Assembly (NCBI GenBank): GCA_900550635.1
Contig: URSZ01000026.1
Span: forward strand, 1 to 22,320
Source: an uncultured Prevotella sp.
Lineage (GTDB): Bacteria; Bacteroidota; Bacteroidia; Bacteroidales; Bacteroidaceae
Reading direction: 5' to 3'
Length of the DNA stretch: 22,320 nt
Both the position numbers and the translations under genes were made by a program. The notes beneath the pieces were generated by a model, which saw nothing but the letters and a program-made list of their open reading frames with translations, was not told where the DNA came from and made no database searches. Below are positions 6,340-14,993 of the stretch, piece by piece. Within the stretch, counting starts at the first letter, position 1, and each line of letters begins with the position of its first letter.

Positions 6340-7713
6340 ATGAACAAACTCCGCAAATATATTCTCGCAACGCTCGCGGTTCTCTTAACAGCAACGGCCG
6401 TTGCACAAGACAACATAATAGACGAGGTAGTGTGGGTCGTAGGCGACGAGCCTATCCTGAAATCCGAAGTAGAAGAACAGAGACTGGCCGCCGAACTGAA
6501 CGGAATGCAGCTTGACGGCAATCCCTACTGCGTGATTCCCGAAGAACTCGCCATACAAAAGCTCTTTCTACACCAGGCGCTAATCGACAGTATCGAAGTA
6601 AGCGACGCCGATGTGCTTGCCGAGCTGGACTACCGCATGAACTACATGATACAAATGGCCGGTTCAAAGGAGAAACTCGAAGAATATATGCGCAAGCCGC
6701 TGGCACAGATTCGCGAACAGACGATGAACCAGCTACGCGACCGTTTTATCGTTGAACAGGTGAAACAGAAAATAGCGGGAGAGGTAAAAGTTACCCCGGC
6801 CGAAGTGCGGCGTTTCTTCAAGGACGTGCCCCAGGACAGCCTTCCGCTTATTCCCACACGCTATGAAGTTCAAATCATAACACAAACGCCGGAAGTTTCG
6901 CGCGAGGAAATAGAACACATCGAAAGCGACCTGCGCGACTATACGCAAAGAATAACATCGGGCGAAAGCGACTTCTCCACGCTGGCCACAATGTATTCCG
7001 AAGACGAAGGCAGCCGCAGGCAGGGAGGCGAGCTTCCTTACAGCGGCAAGGCCGAGTTCGTTCCAGAGTTCGCCAACGTAGCTTTTTCGCTCACCGACCC
7101 CAAAAAAGTGTCGCGCATTGTGAAAACCGAATACGGCTACCACATCATACAGCTCATCGACCGCCGCGGCGACAAAATAAGAGTGCGCCACATACTGCGC
7201 AAACCGAAAATTGAATACTCTGCAATCGAAAAGAGCATACAAAACCTCGATTCTCTTGCCAACGACATACGCGACAACAAGGTAACATTCGACGACGCCG
7301 TTATATTTTCGGACGACAAAGACACACGCAACAACAAGGGCATAATGGGAAGACGCGTTTCGCCCAACAACCCGCGCGCCGGTATGACACCGTGGTTCGA
7401 GTTGCGCGACCTGCCCCAAGACGTGGCAAAGGTAGTAAACACGATGAAGGTGGGCGAAGTATCCAAGGCGTTCGAGATGATAAACGACAAGGGGCAGCAA
7501 GTGTGCGCCATAGTGAAGCTGAAAAGCAAGAACGAAGAACACTATGCCTCAATAACGGAAGACTTCCAGACCCTGCAGGAAATAGTAGAACAACAACGCC
7601 AGGAAGAAGTAATCGACAAATGGATTCGCGACAAGCAAAAGAATACTTACATACGAATCAAGAACGACTGGCGTGACTGCGACTTCAAATATCCGAACTG
7701 GGTGAAGAAATGA
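6340..7713 (+). CDS. surA: SurA-like periplasmic chaperone/peptidyl-prolyl isomerase
   Basis: Encodes 457 aa with a signal peptide (MNKLRKYILATLAVLLTATAVAQ). The chaperone part has the SurA-type start DEVVWVVGDEPILKSEVEEQ (residues 28-47). Two parvulin domains follow: the first at ~173-277 (YEVQIIT, GGELPYSG, EYGYHIIQLIDRRGD), the second at ~279-396 (IRVRHILRKP onward, GIMGRR, VSKAFEMI). This two-domain plan is that of SurA, which escorts beta-barrel proteins across the periplasm. The last 4 bp overlap the next gene (ATGA), indicating translational coupling to the OstA-like protein. The SurA role is inferred from family and context. Confidence 0.9.
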   Translation: MNKLRKYILATLAVLLTATAVAQDNIIDEVVWVVGDEPILKSEVEEQRLAAELNGMQLDGNPYCVIPEELAIQKLFLHQALIDSIEVSDADVLAELDYRMNYMIQMAGSKEKLEEYMRKPLAQIREQTMNQLRDRFIVEQVKQKIAGEVKVTPAEVRRFFKDVPQDSLPLIPTRYEVQIITQTPEVSREEIEHIESDLRDYTQRITSGESDFSTLATMYSEDEGSRRQGGELPYSGKAEFVPEFANVAFSLTDPKKVSRIVKTEYGYHIIQLIDRRGDKIRVRHILRKPKIEYSAIEKSIQNLDSLANDIRDNKVTFDDAVIFSDDKDTRNNKGIMGRRVSPNNPRAGMTPWFELRDLPQDVAKVVNTMKVGEVSKAFEMINDKGQQVCAIVKLKSKNEEHYASITEDFQTLQEIVEQQRQEEVIDKWIRDKQKNTYIRIKNDWRDCDFKYPNWVKK

Positions 7714-9425
7714 AAACAAGGAAAACAGAACCTGCTTGCACAAGGCACAAGCTGCTAAAATGCGGCCTGTGCCTTATGGTCTTTTTTTCATTACTGTTTT
7801 CAATAGCCATATCTGAAGCAGCCACGCCCGTAAAGAAAAACAAGCCGCGCCCGAAAGGCGAGAAAATATACCTCATACACGCCGACACGCTCAGGTACAA
7901 GATGCTCGACAATCCGAACGCCAACATCCTGAACGGTAACGTGGAATTCCTGCACGGGAACGTCAAGCTGTATTGCGACAGCGCATATTTCTACAAAGAA
8001 ACAAACTCGTTCGAGGCGTTCAGCAACGTAAAGATGGTACAAGGCGACACGCTGTCGCTCACAAGCGAATACCTGAAATACGACGGCGACGCACAAATTG
8101 CCCAAGCGCGCAAAAACGTGCACCTCAAGCACAGGGAGTCGCTCCTCATAACCGACAGCCTGAACTACGACCGCCTATACGATTTGGGGTACTTCTTCGA
8201 CGGCGGCCGGCTGTATGACAACGACAACGTGCTTACTTCAGACTGGGGCGAGTATTCCCCGCAAACAAGGGAAGCTATCTTCAATTACAATGTAAAGCTG
8301 ACAAACCCAAAATTCGTGCTGACGTCCGACACGCTGCACTATAACACGCTCACAAAACTTACGCACATAATAGGACCGTCGAATATCAACAGCGACGGAA
8401 GCCGGATATACACCGAAAGGGGATTCTACAACACGAATACCGACTATGCCGAACTGTACGACCGCTCGGTTGTGATAAACGGAACAAGCACCATGACGGG
8501 CGACAGCATGTTCTACGACAAGCAGAACGGCGACATGCGGGCCTACAAGAACATCATATACAACGACAAGGAAAACAAAAACCTACTCACCGGCGACATC
8601 TGCATATACAACGAAAAGACAGGCTATGCCATGGCTACCGACAGCGCCGTGGTAAGGGACTATTCGGGAACCGACACCCTGTTCATGCACGCCGACACGT
8701 TCAAGATATTCACCTACAACATTAATACCGACAGCGTTTACCGCCAGATACACGGATACCACCATGCGCGCGCTTTCAGGGTGGACGTGCAAAGCGTATG
8801 CGACTCGCTCAAATACGATTCGCAGGAAAAGCGCATGACCATGTACGGCAACCCCATTGTATGGAGCAACAACCAGCAGCTGCTGGGCGAGGTGATATAC
8901 GTTTACATGAACGACTCAACAATCGACAGCGCACACGTTGAGCGGCAGGCGCTGCTTGCCGAAAAGCTCGACAGCATGTTCTACAACCAGGTGGCCGGCC
9001 GCGAAATGTTCGCCTACTTCAAGGACGGACAGATGGACTGGAGCAAGGTGGTAGGCAATGTCGACGTGGCATACTACCCCTACGACAGCGACAGCATAAT
9101 GATTGGGCTGAACCGAATGCAGACCTCCGAGATGCGCATGTACATGAAAAACCACAAGATGAACAAAATATGGAGCGCACCGGCCGAAGGGACACTCTAC
9201 CCCCTGAACCTCGCCCCGCAGGAACAGTTTTTCCTGAGCAACTTTGCATGGTTCGACTACATACGCCCCAAAGACAAGCACGACATATTCGTATGGCGTG
9301 AGAAAGCCGCCGGAACGGAACTGCGCGAAACAATACGCCGCACTGCCCCGCTGCAAACCTTGAGCAACATACTGAAAAGGAAAACACAGGGTAAGAACGA
9401 CGTGAAAAACGAGTCTCGCGAATAA
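7710..9425 (+). CDS. OstA/LptA-like lipopolysaccharide-transport family protein
   Basis: Encodes 571 aa. A basic N-terminus and hydrophobic stretch (residues ~20-36, LCLMVFFSLLFSIAISEA) form a signal peptide or anchor. From ~50 to ~430 it is built of beta-rich repeats typical of the OstA fold: HADTLRYKML, ILNGNVEFLHGNVKLYCDSA, KMVQGDTLSLTSEYLKYDGD, then similar strand pairs. The family includes LptA and the N-terminal domain of LptD, which carry lipopolysaccharide to the outer membrane. Translational overlap with the SurA-like gene fits joint envelope assembly. It is far longer than E. coli LptA (185 aa). An exact LptA or LptD role is not proven, so no symbol is given. Confidence 0.85.
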   Translation: MKTRKTEPACTRHKLLKCGLCLMVFFSLLFSIAISEAATPVKKNKPRPKGEKIYLIHADTLRYKMLDNPNANILNGNVEFLHGNVKLYCDSAYFYKETNSFEAFSNVKMVQGDTLSLTSEYLKYDGDAQIAQARKNVHLKHRESLLITDSLNYDRLYDLGYFFDGGRLYDNDNVLTSDWGEYSPQTREAIFNYNVKLTNPKFVLTSDTLHYNTLTKLTHIIGPSNINSDGSRIYTERGFYNTNTDYAELYDRSVVINGTSTMTGDSMFYDKQNGDMRAYKNIIYNDKENKNLLTGDICIYNEKTGYAMATDSAVVRDYSGTDTLFMHADTFKIFTYNINTDSVYRQIHGYHHARAFRVDVQSVCDSLKYDSQEKRMTMYGNPIVWSNNQQLLGEVIYVYMNDSTIDSAHVERQALLAEKLDSMFYNQVAGREMFAYFKDGQMDWSKVVGNVDVAYYPYDSDSIMIGLNRMQTSEMRMYMKNHKMNKIWSAPAEGTLYPLNLAPQEQFFLSNFAWFDYIRPKDKHDIFVWREKAAGTELRETIRRTAPLQTLSNILKRKTQGKNDVKNESRE

Positions 9426-9455
9426 AATCCCCCACTCCGCCACAAAAAAACACAA

Positions 9456-9529
9456 GGAGCGAAAAAAAATTATGTCTGAGATATTTTAAAATATGTCCGA
9501 CCTATTTCAAAATATGTCTGACATATTTT
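9456..9529 (+). repeat. 74-bp three-site palindromic element, copy 4
   Basis: GGAGC, GAAAAAAAA, then TTATGTCTGAGATATTTT, TATGTC-C-GACCTA and TATGTC-T-GACATA in AAAA/TTTT borders. It fills most of the gap between the OstA-like gene and mutL, starting 30 nt after the OstA-like stop. Confidence 0.9.
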
Positions 9530-9616
9530 TTGAAGGCAAACCGTGCCTTTCCCGAGCAACGAAACTGGAACACTTTTTGCAGGAAAAGGACAGAGCATAA
9601 ACACTACCGAACACAC

Positions 9617-11449
9617 ATGGCCGACATAATACATCTGCTTCCCGACTCCGTGGCCAACCAGATAGCCGCCGGAGAAGTAATACAACGCCCGGCATCCGTA
9701 ATAAAAGAGCTTGTGGAAAACTCGCTCGACGCCAAGGCCACACAAATCGACGTGATAGTAATCGACGCCGGCAAGACAAGCATACAGGTTGTCGACAACG
9801 GCTGCGGCATGTCGGAAACCGACGCGCGCATTGCCTTTGAACGCCATGCCACGTCGAAAATAAAAGAAGCCTCCGACCTGTTCGCGCTCCACACCATGGG
9901 ATTCCGCGGCGAGGCGCTGCCCTCGATAGCCTCGGTGGCCGAAGTGGAGCTGCGCACACGCACCGCCGACGAAGAATTGGGTTGCAGCATATCGCTTGCC
10001 GGCTCGAAAGTAACCGACCAGCACCCGGTGAACTGCAGCACCGGCTCGAACTTCATCGTGAAAAACCTGTTTTTCAACGTACCGGCCAGGCGGCGGTTCC
10101 TCAAATCCAACCAAACGGAGCTCAACAACATCATAACCGAGTTCGAACGTATTGCGCTCGCGCATCCCGAAATAAGGTTCTCTCTCAAAAGCGACGACAA
10201 TATTATATATGAACTCCCCAAAAGCTCCTTGCTCCAGCGCATAGCCGACATATTCGGGAAAAAGATGAACCACCAGCTCCTGCCCGTAAACGTAGAGACA
10301 TCGCTCGTAAAGGTAAACGGCTTCGTAGGCACGCCCGAAAGCTCGAAGAAGAAAGGAGCAAAGCAGTTTTTCTTCGTAAACGGGCGGTACATGCGCCACC
10401 CGTATTTCAGCAAGGCCGTAACAAGCACCTACGAGAGAATCATACCAACCAACGAGCAGATAAGCTATTTTGTGTACTTCGATGTCGACCCGCAACGAAT
10501 CGACGTGAACATACATCCCACAAAAACCGAGATAAAATTTGAAGACGAACAGGCCATATTCCAAATACTCATGGCCGCCGTAAAGGAAACGCTGGGAAAA
10601 TTCAACGCCGTCCCCTCGATAGACTTCGACACCGAATCAAGGCCCGACATACCAGTGTTCAACCCCGAACAAAAAGTATCTATACCCGAAATAACACTAT
10701 CCAAAAACTACAACCCATTCAACACCACGGGCACAACAAACAGGAAGCCGGCAGCTCCGAGCAACTGGGGGAAACTCTACGAAGGCATTACCCGCAAGGG
10801 AGAAGCCGCAGTGGAAGCGTCGCTCACTGACGAAATCGCGGACGAGAAACAACAATCCGGCAAAAAGCTGTTCGAAGCCGAAGAAGAACACGCCCTCGAA
10901 CACTACCAGTACAAAAAGAAATACATAGTAACCGCCGTGCAGTCGGGGCTAATGCTGATAGACCAGCACCGGGCACACATCCGCATACTCTACGAAAAAT
11001 ACCTGAAACTCCTCACCGAAAGGCAGGGAATGCAGCAACGCATAATGTTTCCCGAAATAATACAGCTCACACCCCAACAGCAAATACTCCTTGGCAAGAC
11101 CGCCGATGACATAATCGCTGCAGGCTTCGACCTGTCCGACCTCGGCAACGGAAGTTTCGCTATTAACGCAATTCCCTCGGGCACCGAATCGATAAACGCC
11201 ACCGAATTGCTCCGCGACATCCTGAGCGACATAGCCGGAAACGGAAATATAAAAAGCGAAATAAACAGCAACATTGCGTTCACCCTGGCGCGCGACGTGG
11301 CAATACGCCCCGAAACCGAACTGTCTAACCAGGAAATGAACTCGATAATCAATGAACTCTTCGCAACCGAGTCGCCCAATTACACCCCCGACGGGAAACT
11401 TATCGTAACAATAATACCGCAGGAAAATATAGAAAAACTGTTCTCATAA
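9617..11449 (+). CDS. mutL: DNA mismatch repair protein MutL
   Basis: Encodes 610 aa. The N-terminal GHKL ATPase is complete: ELVENSLDA (residues 31-39), DNGCGM (60-65), HATSKI (77-82) and GFRGEAL (95-101). The transducer domain follows with FVNGRY and the VNIHPTKTEIKF motif. A variable linker leads to the C-terminal dimerisation domain, where DQHRAHIRILYE begins at residue 449. MutL couples mismatch recognition by MutS to strand removal. The start is set at MADIIHLLPDSVANQIAAGE; an upstream in-frame ATG at 9530 would add 29 unconserved residues next to the 74-bp repeat. The C-terminal endonuclease motifs of MutH-independent MutL are degenerate here. Confidence 0.96.
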   Translation: MADIIHLLPDSVANQIAAGEVIQRPASVIKELVENSLDAKATQIDVIVIDAGKTSIQVVDNGCGMSETDARIAFERHATSKIKEASDLFALHTMGFRGEALPSIASVAEVELRTRTADEELGCSISLAGSKVTDQHPVNCSTGSNFIVKNLFFNVPARRRFLKSNQTELNNIITEFERIALAHPEIRFSLKSDDNIIYELPKSSLLQRIADIFGKKMNHQLLPVNVETSLVKVNGFVGTPESSKKKGAKQFFFVNGRYMRHPYFSKAVTSTYERIIPTNEQISYFVYFDVDPQRIDVNIHPTKTEIKFEDEQAIFQILMAAVKETLGKFNAVPSIDFDTESRPDIPVFNPEQKVSIPEITLSKNYNPFNTTGTTNRKPAAPSNWGKLYEGITRKGEAAVEASLTDEIADEKQQSGKKLFEAEEEHALEHYQYKKKYIVTAVQSGLMLIDQHRAHIRILYEKYLKLLTERQGMQQRIMFPEIIQLTPQQQILLGKTADDIIAAGFDLSDLGNGSFAINAIPSGTESINATELLRDILSDIAGNGNIKSEINSNIAFTLARDVAIRPETELSNQEMNSIINELFATESPNYTPDGKLIVTIIPQENIEKLFS

Positions 11450-11546
11450 AAGCCCAAAAAGGCATTTTGACATAGCAAACAAAGGAAAAGTTCAAATTTC
11501 TTGATATTTATTTACATTAAAAACGCCTACATATCAAAGTAATTAC

Positions 11547-11554
11547 TATTTTTG
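11547..11554 (+). promoter_or_regulatory. -7 box of ompA-family promoter, with long AT-rich leader
   Basis: TATTTTTG matches TAnnTTTG. About 70 nt of very AT-rich leader separates it from the ATG at 11625 and has no Shine-Dalgarno-like stretch. Such leaders are common before strongly expressed Bacteroidota genes. A -33 box is not clear. Confidence 0.55.
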
Positions 11555-11624
11555 CAGATGATGTGTATTGCTATTTGACAGATAATCTTAAAGAGATTTA
11601 TTAATACATTAAAATTTAGTATTT

Positions 11625-12818
11625 ATGAAAAAGTTGATTTTAGCACTTGCATTTGTGGGTTTCTCCGCAAATTTAATGGCGCAGGAAAATGAGATTCCTT
11701 CGCAAAAGTACAGTGTTGCGACGAATTCGTTCTGGTCTAACTGGTACATCCAGGTGGGTGGCGACTTCAATGCCGCTTACTCTAACCAGGAGAATCTTGG
11801 AAACAAGAATCCCTTCAGCGTAGACCGTGGAACGTTCGGTTTCGACGTTGCAATCGGTAAATGGTTCACACCTGTAATCGGTCTTCGTACCAAATTCCAG
11901 GGCATGTGGGCTAAATCAGTGGTAGACGCTAACAACCACCACTCATTCTCTTATTGGAACATTCACGAAGACGTAATGTTCAACCTGTCTAACCTGTTCT
12001 GCGGCTACAACGAAACCCGCGTTTGGAACATTGCTCCCTACGTTGGTCTTGGTTACATCAGCCGTATGGACGGTGGCAAAGGCCGTGACGTATCACTTGG
12101 CAGCCACAACCTCTCTTACCACTTCGGTCTCTACAACTCATTCCGTATCAACAGCCGTCTCGCTGCATTCTTGGATGTATGGGCTATGGCTACTCCGGGT
12201 GAAATCGACGGCAAGAACGGCCCTGTTGGTTCGAAGTATGACTATGCTACACGCGGCGAAGGCAGCCTCCGTCACTGGGACAAACTCGTTGGCGTATCTG
12301 TAGGTTTGAACATCAACCTCGGCAAGACCATGGGTTGGAAGAAGACTCCCGACGTAGACGCTCTTATGGCTATGAACAAAGAACAGATGGACGCTCTTAA
12401 CGCTTCTCTTAAAGAACAGCAGGACGAGAACGCACGTCTGCGCAACCTCCTTGCAAACCAGAAGCCTGCTACTGTTGAGACAAAAGTTGTTGAGAAATTC
12501 TCTGCAACTCCCGTATCAGTATTCTTCAACATCAACAAGTCTAAGATTGCTTCGCGCAAAGACCTTGTTAACGTTAAGGAAATGGCAGAATATGCTAAGG
12601 CTAACAACAAGAAGATCGTTGTTACAGGTTATGCTGACAGCAAGACCGGTAGCTCTTCGTTCAACCAGCAGCTCTCTGAAAAACGTGCTAAGGCTGTTGC
12701 TGACGAACTCGTTAAGATGGGCGTAAGCCGCGACAACATCGTAATCGAAGCTAAGGGCGGTGTTAACGACCTGAGTCCGTTCTCATACAACCGTCGCGTA
12801 CTCGTAAAACTTCAGTAA
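11625..12818 (+). CDS. OmpA-family outer-membrane porin/peptidoglycan-binding protein
   Basis: Encodes 397 aa. Signal peptide MKKLILALAFVGFSANLMAQ. Residues ~35-240 form an eight-strand-type outer-membrane barrel rich in Trp, Tyr and Gly (SNWYIQVGGDFNAAY, GKWFTPVIGLRTKF). A short coiled region follows (MNKEQMDALNASLKEQQDEN). The OmpA C-terminal domain spans about 294-397 (VSVFFNINKSKI, VVTGYADSKTGS, NQQLSEKRAKAVADELVKMG), which binds peptidoglycan and anchors the outer membrane. Codon use differs from neighbouring genes, with more GCT, GTT, TCT, CGT and AAC, as expected for a very abundant protein. It has its own promoter and a strong terminator, so it is probably monocistronic. Confidence 0.95.
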   Translation: MKKLILALAFVGFSANLMAQENEIPSQKYSVATNSFWSNWYIQVGGDFNAAYSNQENLGNKNPFSVDRGTFGFDVAIGKWFTPVIGLRTKFQGMWAKSVVDANNHHSFSYWNIHEDVMFNLSNLFCGYNETRVWNIAPYVGLGYISRMDGGKGRDVSLGSHNLSYHFGLYNSFRINSRLAAFLDVWAMATPGEIDGKNGPVGSKYDYATRGEGSLRHWDKLVGVSVGLNINLGKTMGWKKTPDVDALMAMNKEQMDALNASLKEQQDENARLRNLLANQKPATVETKVVEKFSATPVSVFFNINKSKIASRKDLVNVKEMAEYAKANNKKIVVTGYADSKTGSSSFNQQLSEKRAKAVADELVKMGVSRDNIVIEAKGGVNDLSPFSYNRRVLVKLQ

Positions 12819-12840
12819 TCTGAACTATTAGATTCATTAT

Positions 12841-12873
12841 AAAAAGCTGTGCAAGTTTTGCACAGCTTTTTTT
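12841..12873 (+). terminator. Rho-independent terminator of the ompA-family gene
   Basis: A perfect 14-bp stem has AAAAAGCTGTGCAA (12841-12854) and TTGCACAGCTTTTT (12858-12871), with a 3-nt loop and a T7 tail. It lies 22 nt after the stop and, because of its A-run, could also work on the minus strand. Confidence 0.92.
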
Positions 12874-13139
12874 GTTGCTTTTATATCAGGACTTCCAAAT
12901 AATCATTTAAAACTTTTCATCACAAGGAACAATACCAAGCGTAAGGTATAGTACAAAACGTTGGAAACGGCACAAGGTATCGAGACAGCACAGTACAAAA
13001 GCATATGACCACGCAAAAGATAATAAATTAAGGTGTACTCCGTTGTTGTACGAAGTACACCTTTATAGCGTAAAGGTAGTATTACAGCATAGCAGCTATA
13101 CGTATAATGGCCGTGAGTACTTATCGGTCATATTTCAAA
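12874..13139. other. intergenic stretch, no gene seen, one hairpin
   Basis: No supported reading frame. A 9-bp inverted repeat, AGGTGTACT (13031-13039) with AGTACACCT (13054-13062), lies downstream of pyrD on the minus strand. It is followed there by TTAATTTATTA rather than a clean T-run, so it is at most a weak terminator. Traces resembling the 61-bp units (CGGTCATATTTCAAAC) begin near 13125. Confidence 0.4.
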
Positions 13140-13322
13140 CGTGCCGAATGTCTCGCCAGGGCTTGTGCTGTCGTGTGCCTTTGCCGGCCGTATATCACAC
13201 CGTGCCGACTGTCTCGCCGGGGCTTGTGTTGTCGTGTGTGCTTGTCGGCCGTATGTCATACCGCGCCGATTATCTCGCCAAGGCTTTTGCAGTTGTGTGC
13301 GTCGAGCCATGCGTCTATGCCC
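13140..13322 (-). repeat. three tandem ~61-bp units covering and following the pyrD 3' end
   Basis: Unit 1 is 13140-13200, unit 2 is 13201-13261, and a more diverged unit 3 is about 13262-13322. Shared pieces on the plus strand are GCCGA, TCTCGCC, GGCTTGTG, GTCGTGTG, CGGCCGTAT and TCA-AC. Units 1 and 2 are roughly 85% alike by eye. Unit 3 is the last ~20 codons of pyrD; unit 2 begins just past its stop codon. The outer units therefore look like duplicates of the gene's terminal coding segment, now outside the gene. Confidence 0.75.
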
Positions 13323-14161
13323 CGGGCAATTTTCACAGTTGCCTGCGGATCGACGAAATTTGCGGTACCTATCTCTATTGCTGAAGCACCTGCCATGAAA
13401 AATTCAATTGCGTCTTTGGCTGTCATTATGCCGCCGAGACCTATCACCGGAATCTTAACTGCGCGCGCCACTTGCCAAACCATTCTTACCGCTACGGGCT
13501 TGACCGCCGGCCCTGACAACCCGCCGGTACCTATGCTCAATCTTGAGCAGCGGCGCTCTATGTCGATAGACATTCCCATGAGTGTTTTTTTTTTTTATTA
13601 TTCGTCGTGCACTTAGTTCTACACAGCGCGTGCAATCTCTGTTATGTCGGTAACGTTGGGCGACAAGTTCACTATTACAGGCTTGGGATATGCCTTGCGC
13701 ACCGCGCGCACCACGCTCTGCGCACCTTCGGCAGTCACGCCGAAAGCCATACCGCCCTGCTTAACGTTTGGACACGAGATGTTAAGCTCAATAGCGGGTA
13801 TCTTGTCGAGCGGCGCAAGACGCTCCGCGCAAGCGGCATACGTCTCGGGTGACGAACCGGCCACATTCACTATTATATTAGTGTCGTAATCTTTTATACG
13901 GGGATATATGTCGTTGCAAAAATGTTCAACTCCCCCGTTCTGCAACCCCACGCAGTTCAACATACCGGCGGCAGTTTCGGCCATGCGCGGATAGTCGTTC
14001 CCTTCGCGTGGCAGGAGCGTTGTTCCTTTCGTTATTATACCTCCAATCTCGGAAAAGTCCACCAAATCGGCAAATTCCTCTCCGAAGCCGAATGTTCCCG
14101 AAGCCGTGAGCACCGGATTGCGGAACTTTATGCCCGCTATGTTTGTTGTCAGCTCAGCCAT
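13256..14161 (-). pseudogene. pyrD: dihydroorotate dehydrogenase B catalytic subunit, interrupted by stop codons
   Basis: Full-length PyrD of the B type would run from ATG 14161 to TGA 13256-13258, 302 codons including stop, the usual family size. The N-terminal 180 residues are intact (MAELTTNIAGIKFRNPVLTA, catalytic-cysteine loop NISCPNVKQGG, NLSPNVTDITEIARAV). The C-terminal part from TLMGMSIDIERR to the end is also intact, with FMN-site motifs GTGGLSGPAVKP and VIGLGGIMTAKDA. Between them 12 codons (about 13586-13621) read TAG AAC TAA GTG CAC GAC GAA TAA TAA AAA AAA AAA. In homologues this is a 12-residue segment like EEAGADGLTMIN. Both halves stay in the same frame. The product, oxidising dihydroorotate in pyrimidine synthesis, cannot be made as read. 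It overlaps pyrK by 13 bp. A local assembly error is a live alternative. Confidence 0.85.
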
Positions 14162-14937
14162 GTCAGTTGTTTTACGTTAAATACAGGTCCTTCTTTGCAT
14201 ACGCATACGTTATGTCCTTCGTTATTGCGTTCCACGCAGCACAGGCATGCTCCCAGTCCGCACGCCATCAGGTTCTCGAGCGAGGCTTCGCACTCTGTGC
14301 CGGCTTTTTCGGCATACCGGGCCACGGCCATCATCATAGGTTTTGGCCCGCACGTGGCTACGCGGTTGAACGTCTCGCGTTCCAGCACGGAATGCTGCGT
14401 AACGAATCCGCGTTCGCCGGCCGAACCGTCTTCGGTAGTTACAAAGACTCTTCCATATTTTTCAAACTCGTCGAGTTGCAGCAGGTCTTTCGCCGATTTT
14501 CCCCCGAGCAGGAAAGTAGGTTCGCCGCCGAGTTCCCTGAGCCGCATACCGTAATAAAGCAGTGGCGCCGTCCCCACTCCGCCCCCCACGAGGAGAAGGC
14601 GCTTGCCGGCTTCGCCGGAAGCGTTCAACGTAAAACCGTTGCCCAGCGGCAGCAACACGTTCAATTTGCTGCCTGCCGTTGTCGAGCATATAAGGTTCGT
14701 GCCCCGCCCTACGTTATGCACGAGCAGCCAAAGCTCGTTGGCCGCGCGGTCTACGAAATTTATTGAAATAGGGCGTCGCAGCAGCGGTTCTCCCTGGCCG
14801 CAAGCCATTACCTGCACGAACTGTCCGGGCAGCATGTCAGGCAGCTGCCGCGCCTCGTCGGTAAGTTTCAGGAGCGAATATCCCGGAGCGGGCTTTTCGT
14901 TTGCCGTCACCCGCAAGTCGGTTACATATTTTCCCAT
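14149..14937 (-). CDS. pyrK: dihydroorotate dehydrogenase B electron-transfer subunit
   Basis: Encodes 262 aa. PyrK is an FAD and [2Fe-2S] protein that passes electrons from PyrD to NAD+. The ferredoxin-reductase-like FAD domain is at residues ~1-95 (LPGQFVQVMA, LLRRPISIN, GRGTNLICST). The NAD-binding region has LLVGGGVGTAPLLYY, and CGPKPMM follows. A C-terminal cysteine cluster, ACGLGACLCCVE...NVCVCKEGPVF, binds the iron-sulfur centre. The start at 14937 (MGKYVTDLRV) is chosen because a -7 box lies at 14961-14968; an in-frame ATG at 14973 is upstream of that box. It is followed directly by the broken pyrD, with a 13-bp overlap. Confidence 0.95.
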   Translation of the reverse strand: MGKYVTDLRVTANEKPAPGYSLLKLTDEARQLPDMLPGQFVQVMACGQGEPLLRRPISINFVDRAANELWLLVHNVGRGTNLICSTTAGSKLNVLLPLGNGFTLNASGEAGKRLLLVGGGVGTAPLLYYGMRLRELGGEPTFLLGGKSAKDLLQLDEFEKYGRVFVTTEDGSAGERGFVTQHSVLERETFNRVATCGPKPMMMAVARYAEKAGTECEASLENLMACGLGACLCCVERNNEGHNVCVCKEGPVFNVKQLTWLS

Positions 14938-14960
14938 TTTAATATCATTGAGTATTGACA

Positions 14961-14993
14961 CAAATTTAAACATTTCCCCCGAAAGGGCACAAA
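14961..14993 (-). promoter_or_regulatory. promoter of pyrK-pyrD
   Basis: On the minus strand, -33 TTTG (14990-14993), a 21-nt spacer and -7 TAAATTTG (14961-14968). The -7 box is 23 nt before the chosen ATG. The -33 box overlaps the T-run of the tRNA-Val terminator just upstream. Confidence 0.65.

Noticed and set aside
9470..10564. Minus-strand reading frame of 364 codons over mutL
   Set aside because: Antisense to the conserved MutL ATPase region. Its last residues are just translated 74-bp repeat (TYFEIGRTYFK).
11450..11480. Possible terminator after mutL (AAAAGCC ... GGCATTTT)
   Set aside because: The paired stem is only about 3 bp of GC with a bulge, too weak to call.
13128..13310. Minus-strand 60-codon frame across the 61-bp units
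   Set aside because: It is out of frame with pyrD. Its internal periodicity comes from the DNA repeat, and no start signal or family is recognised.
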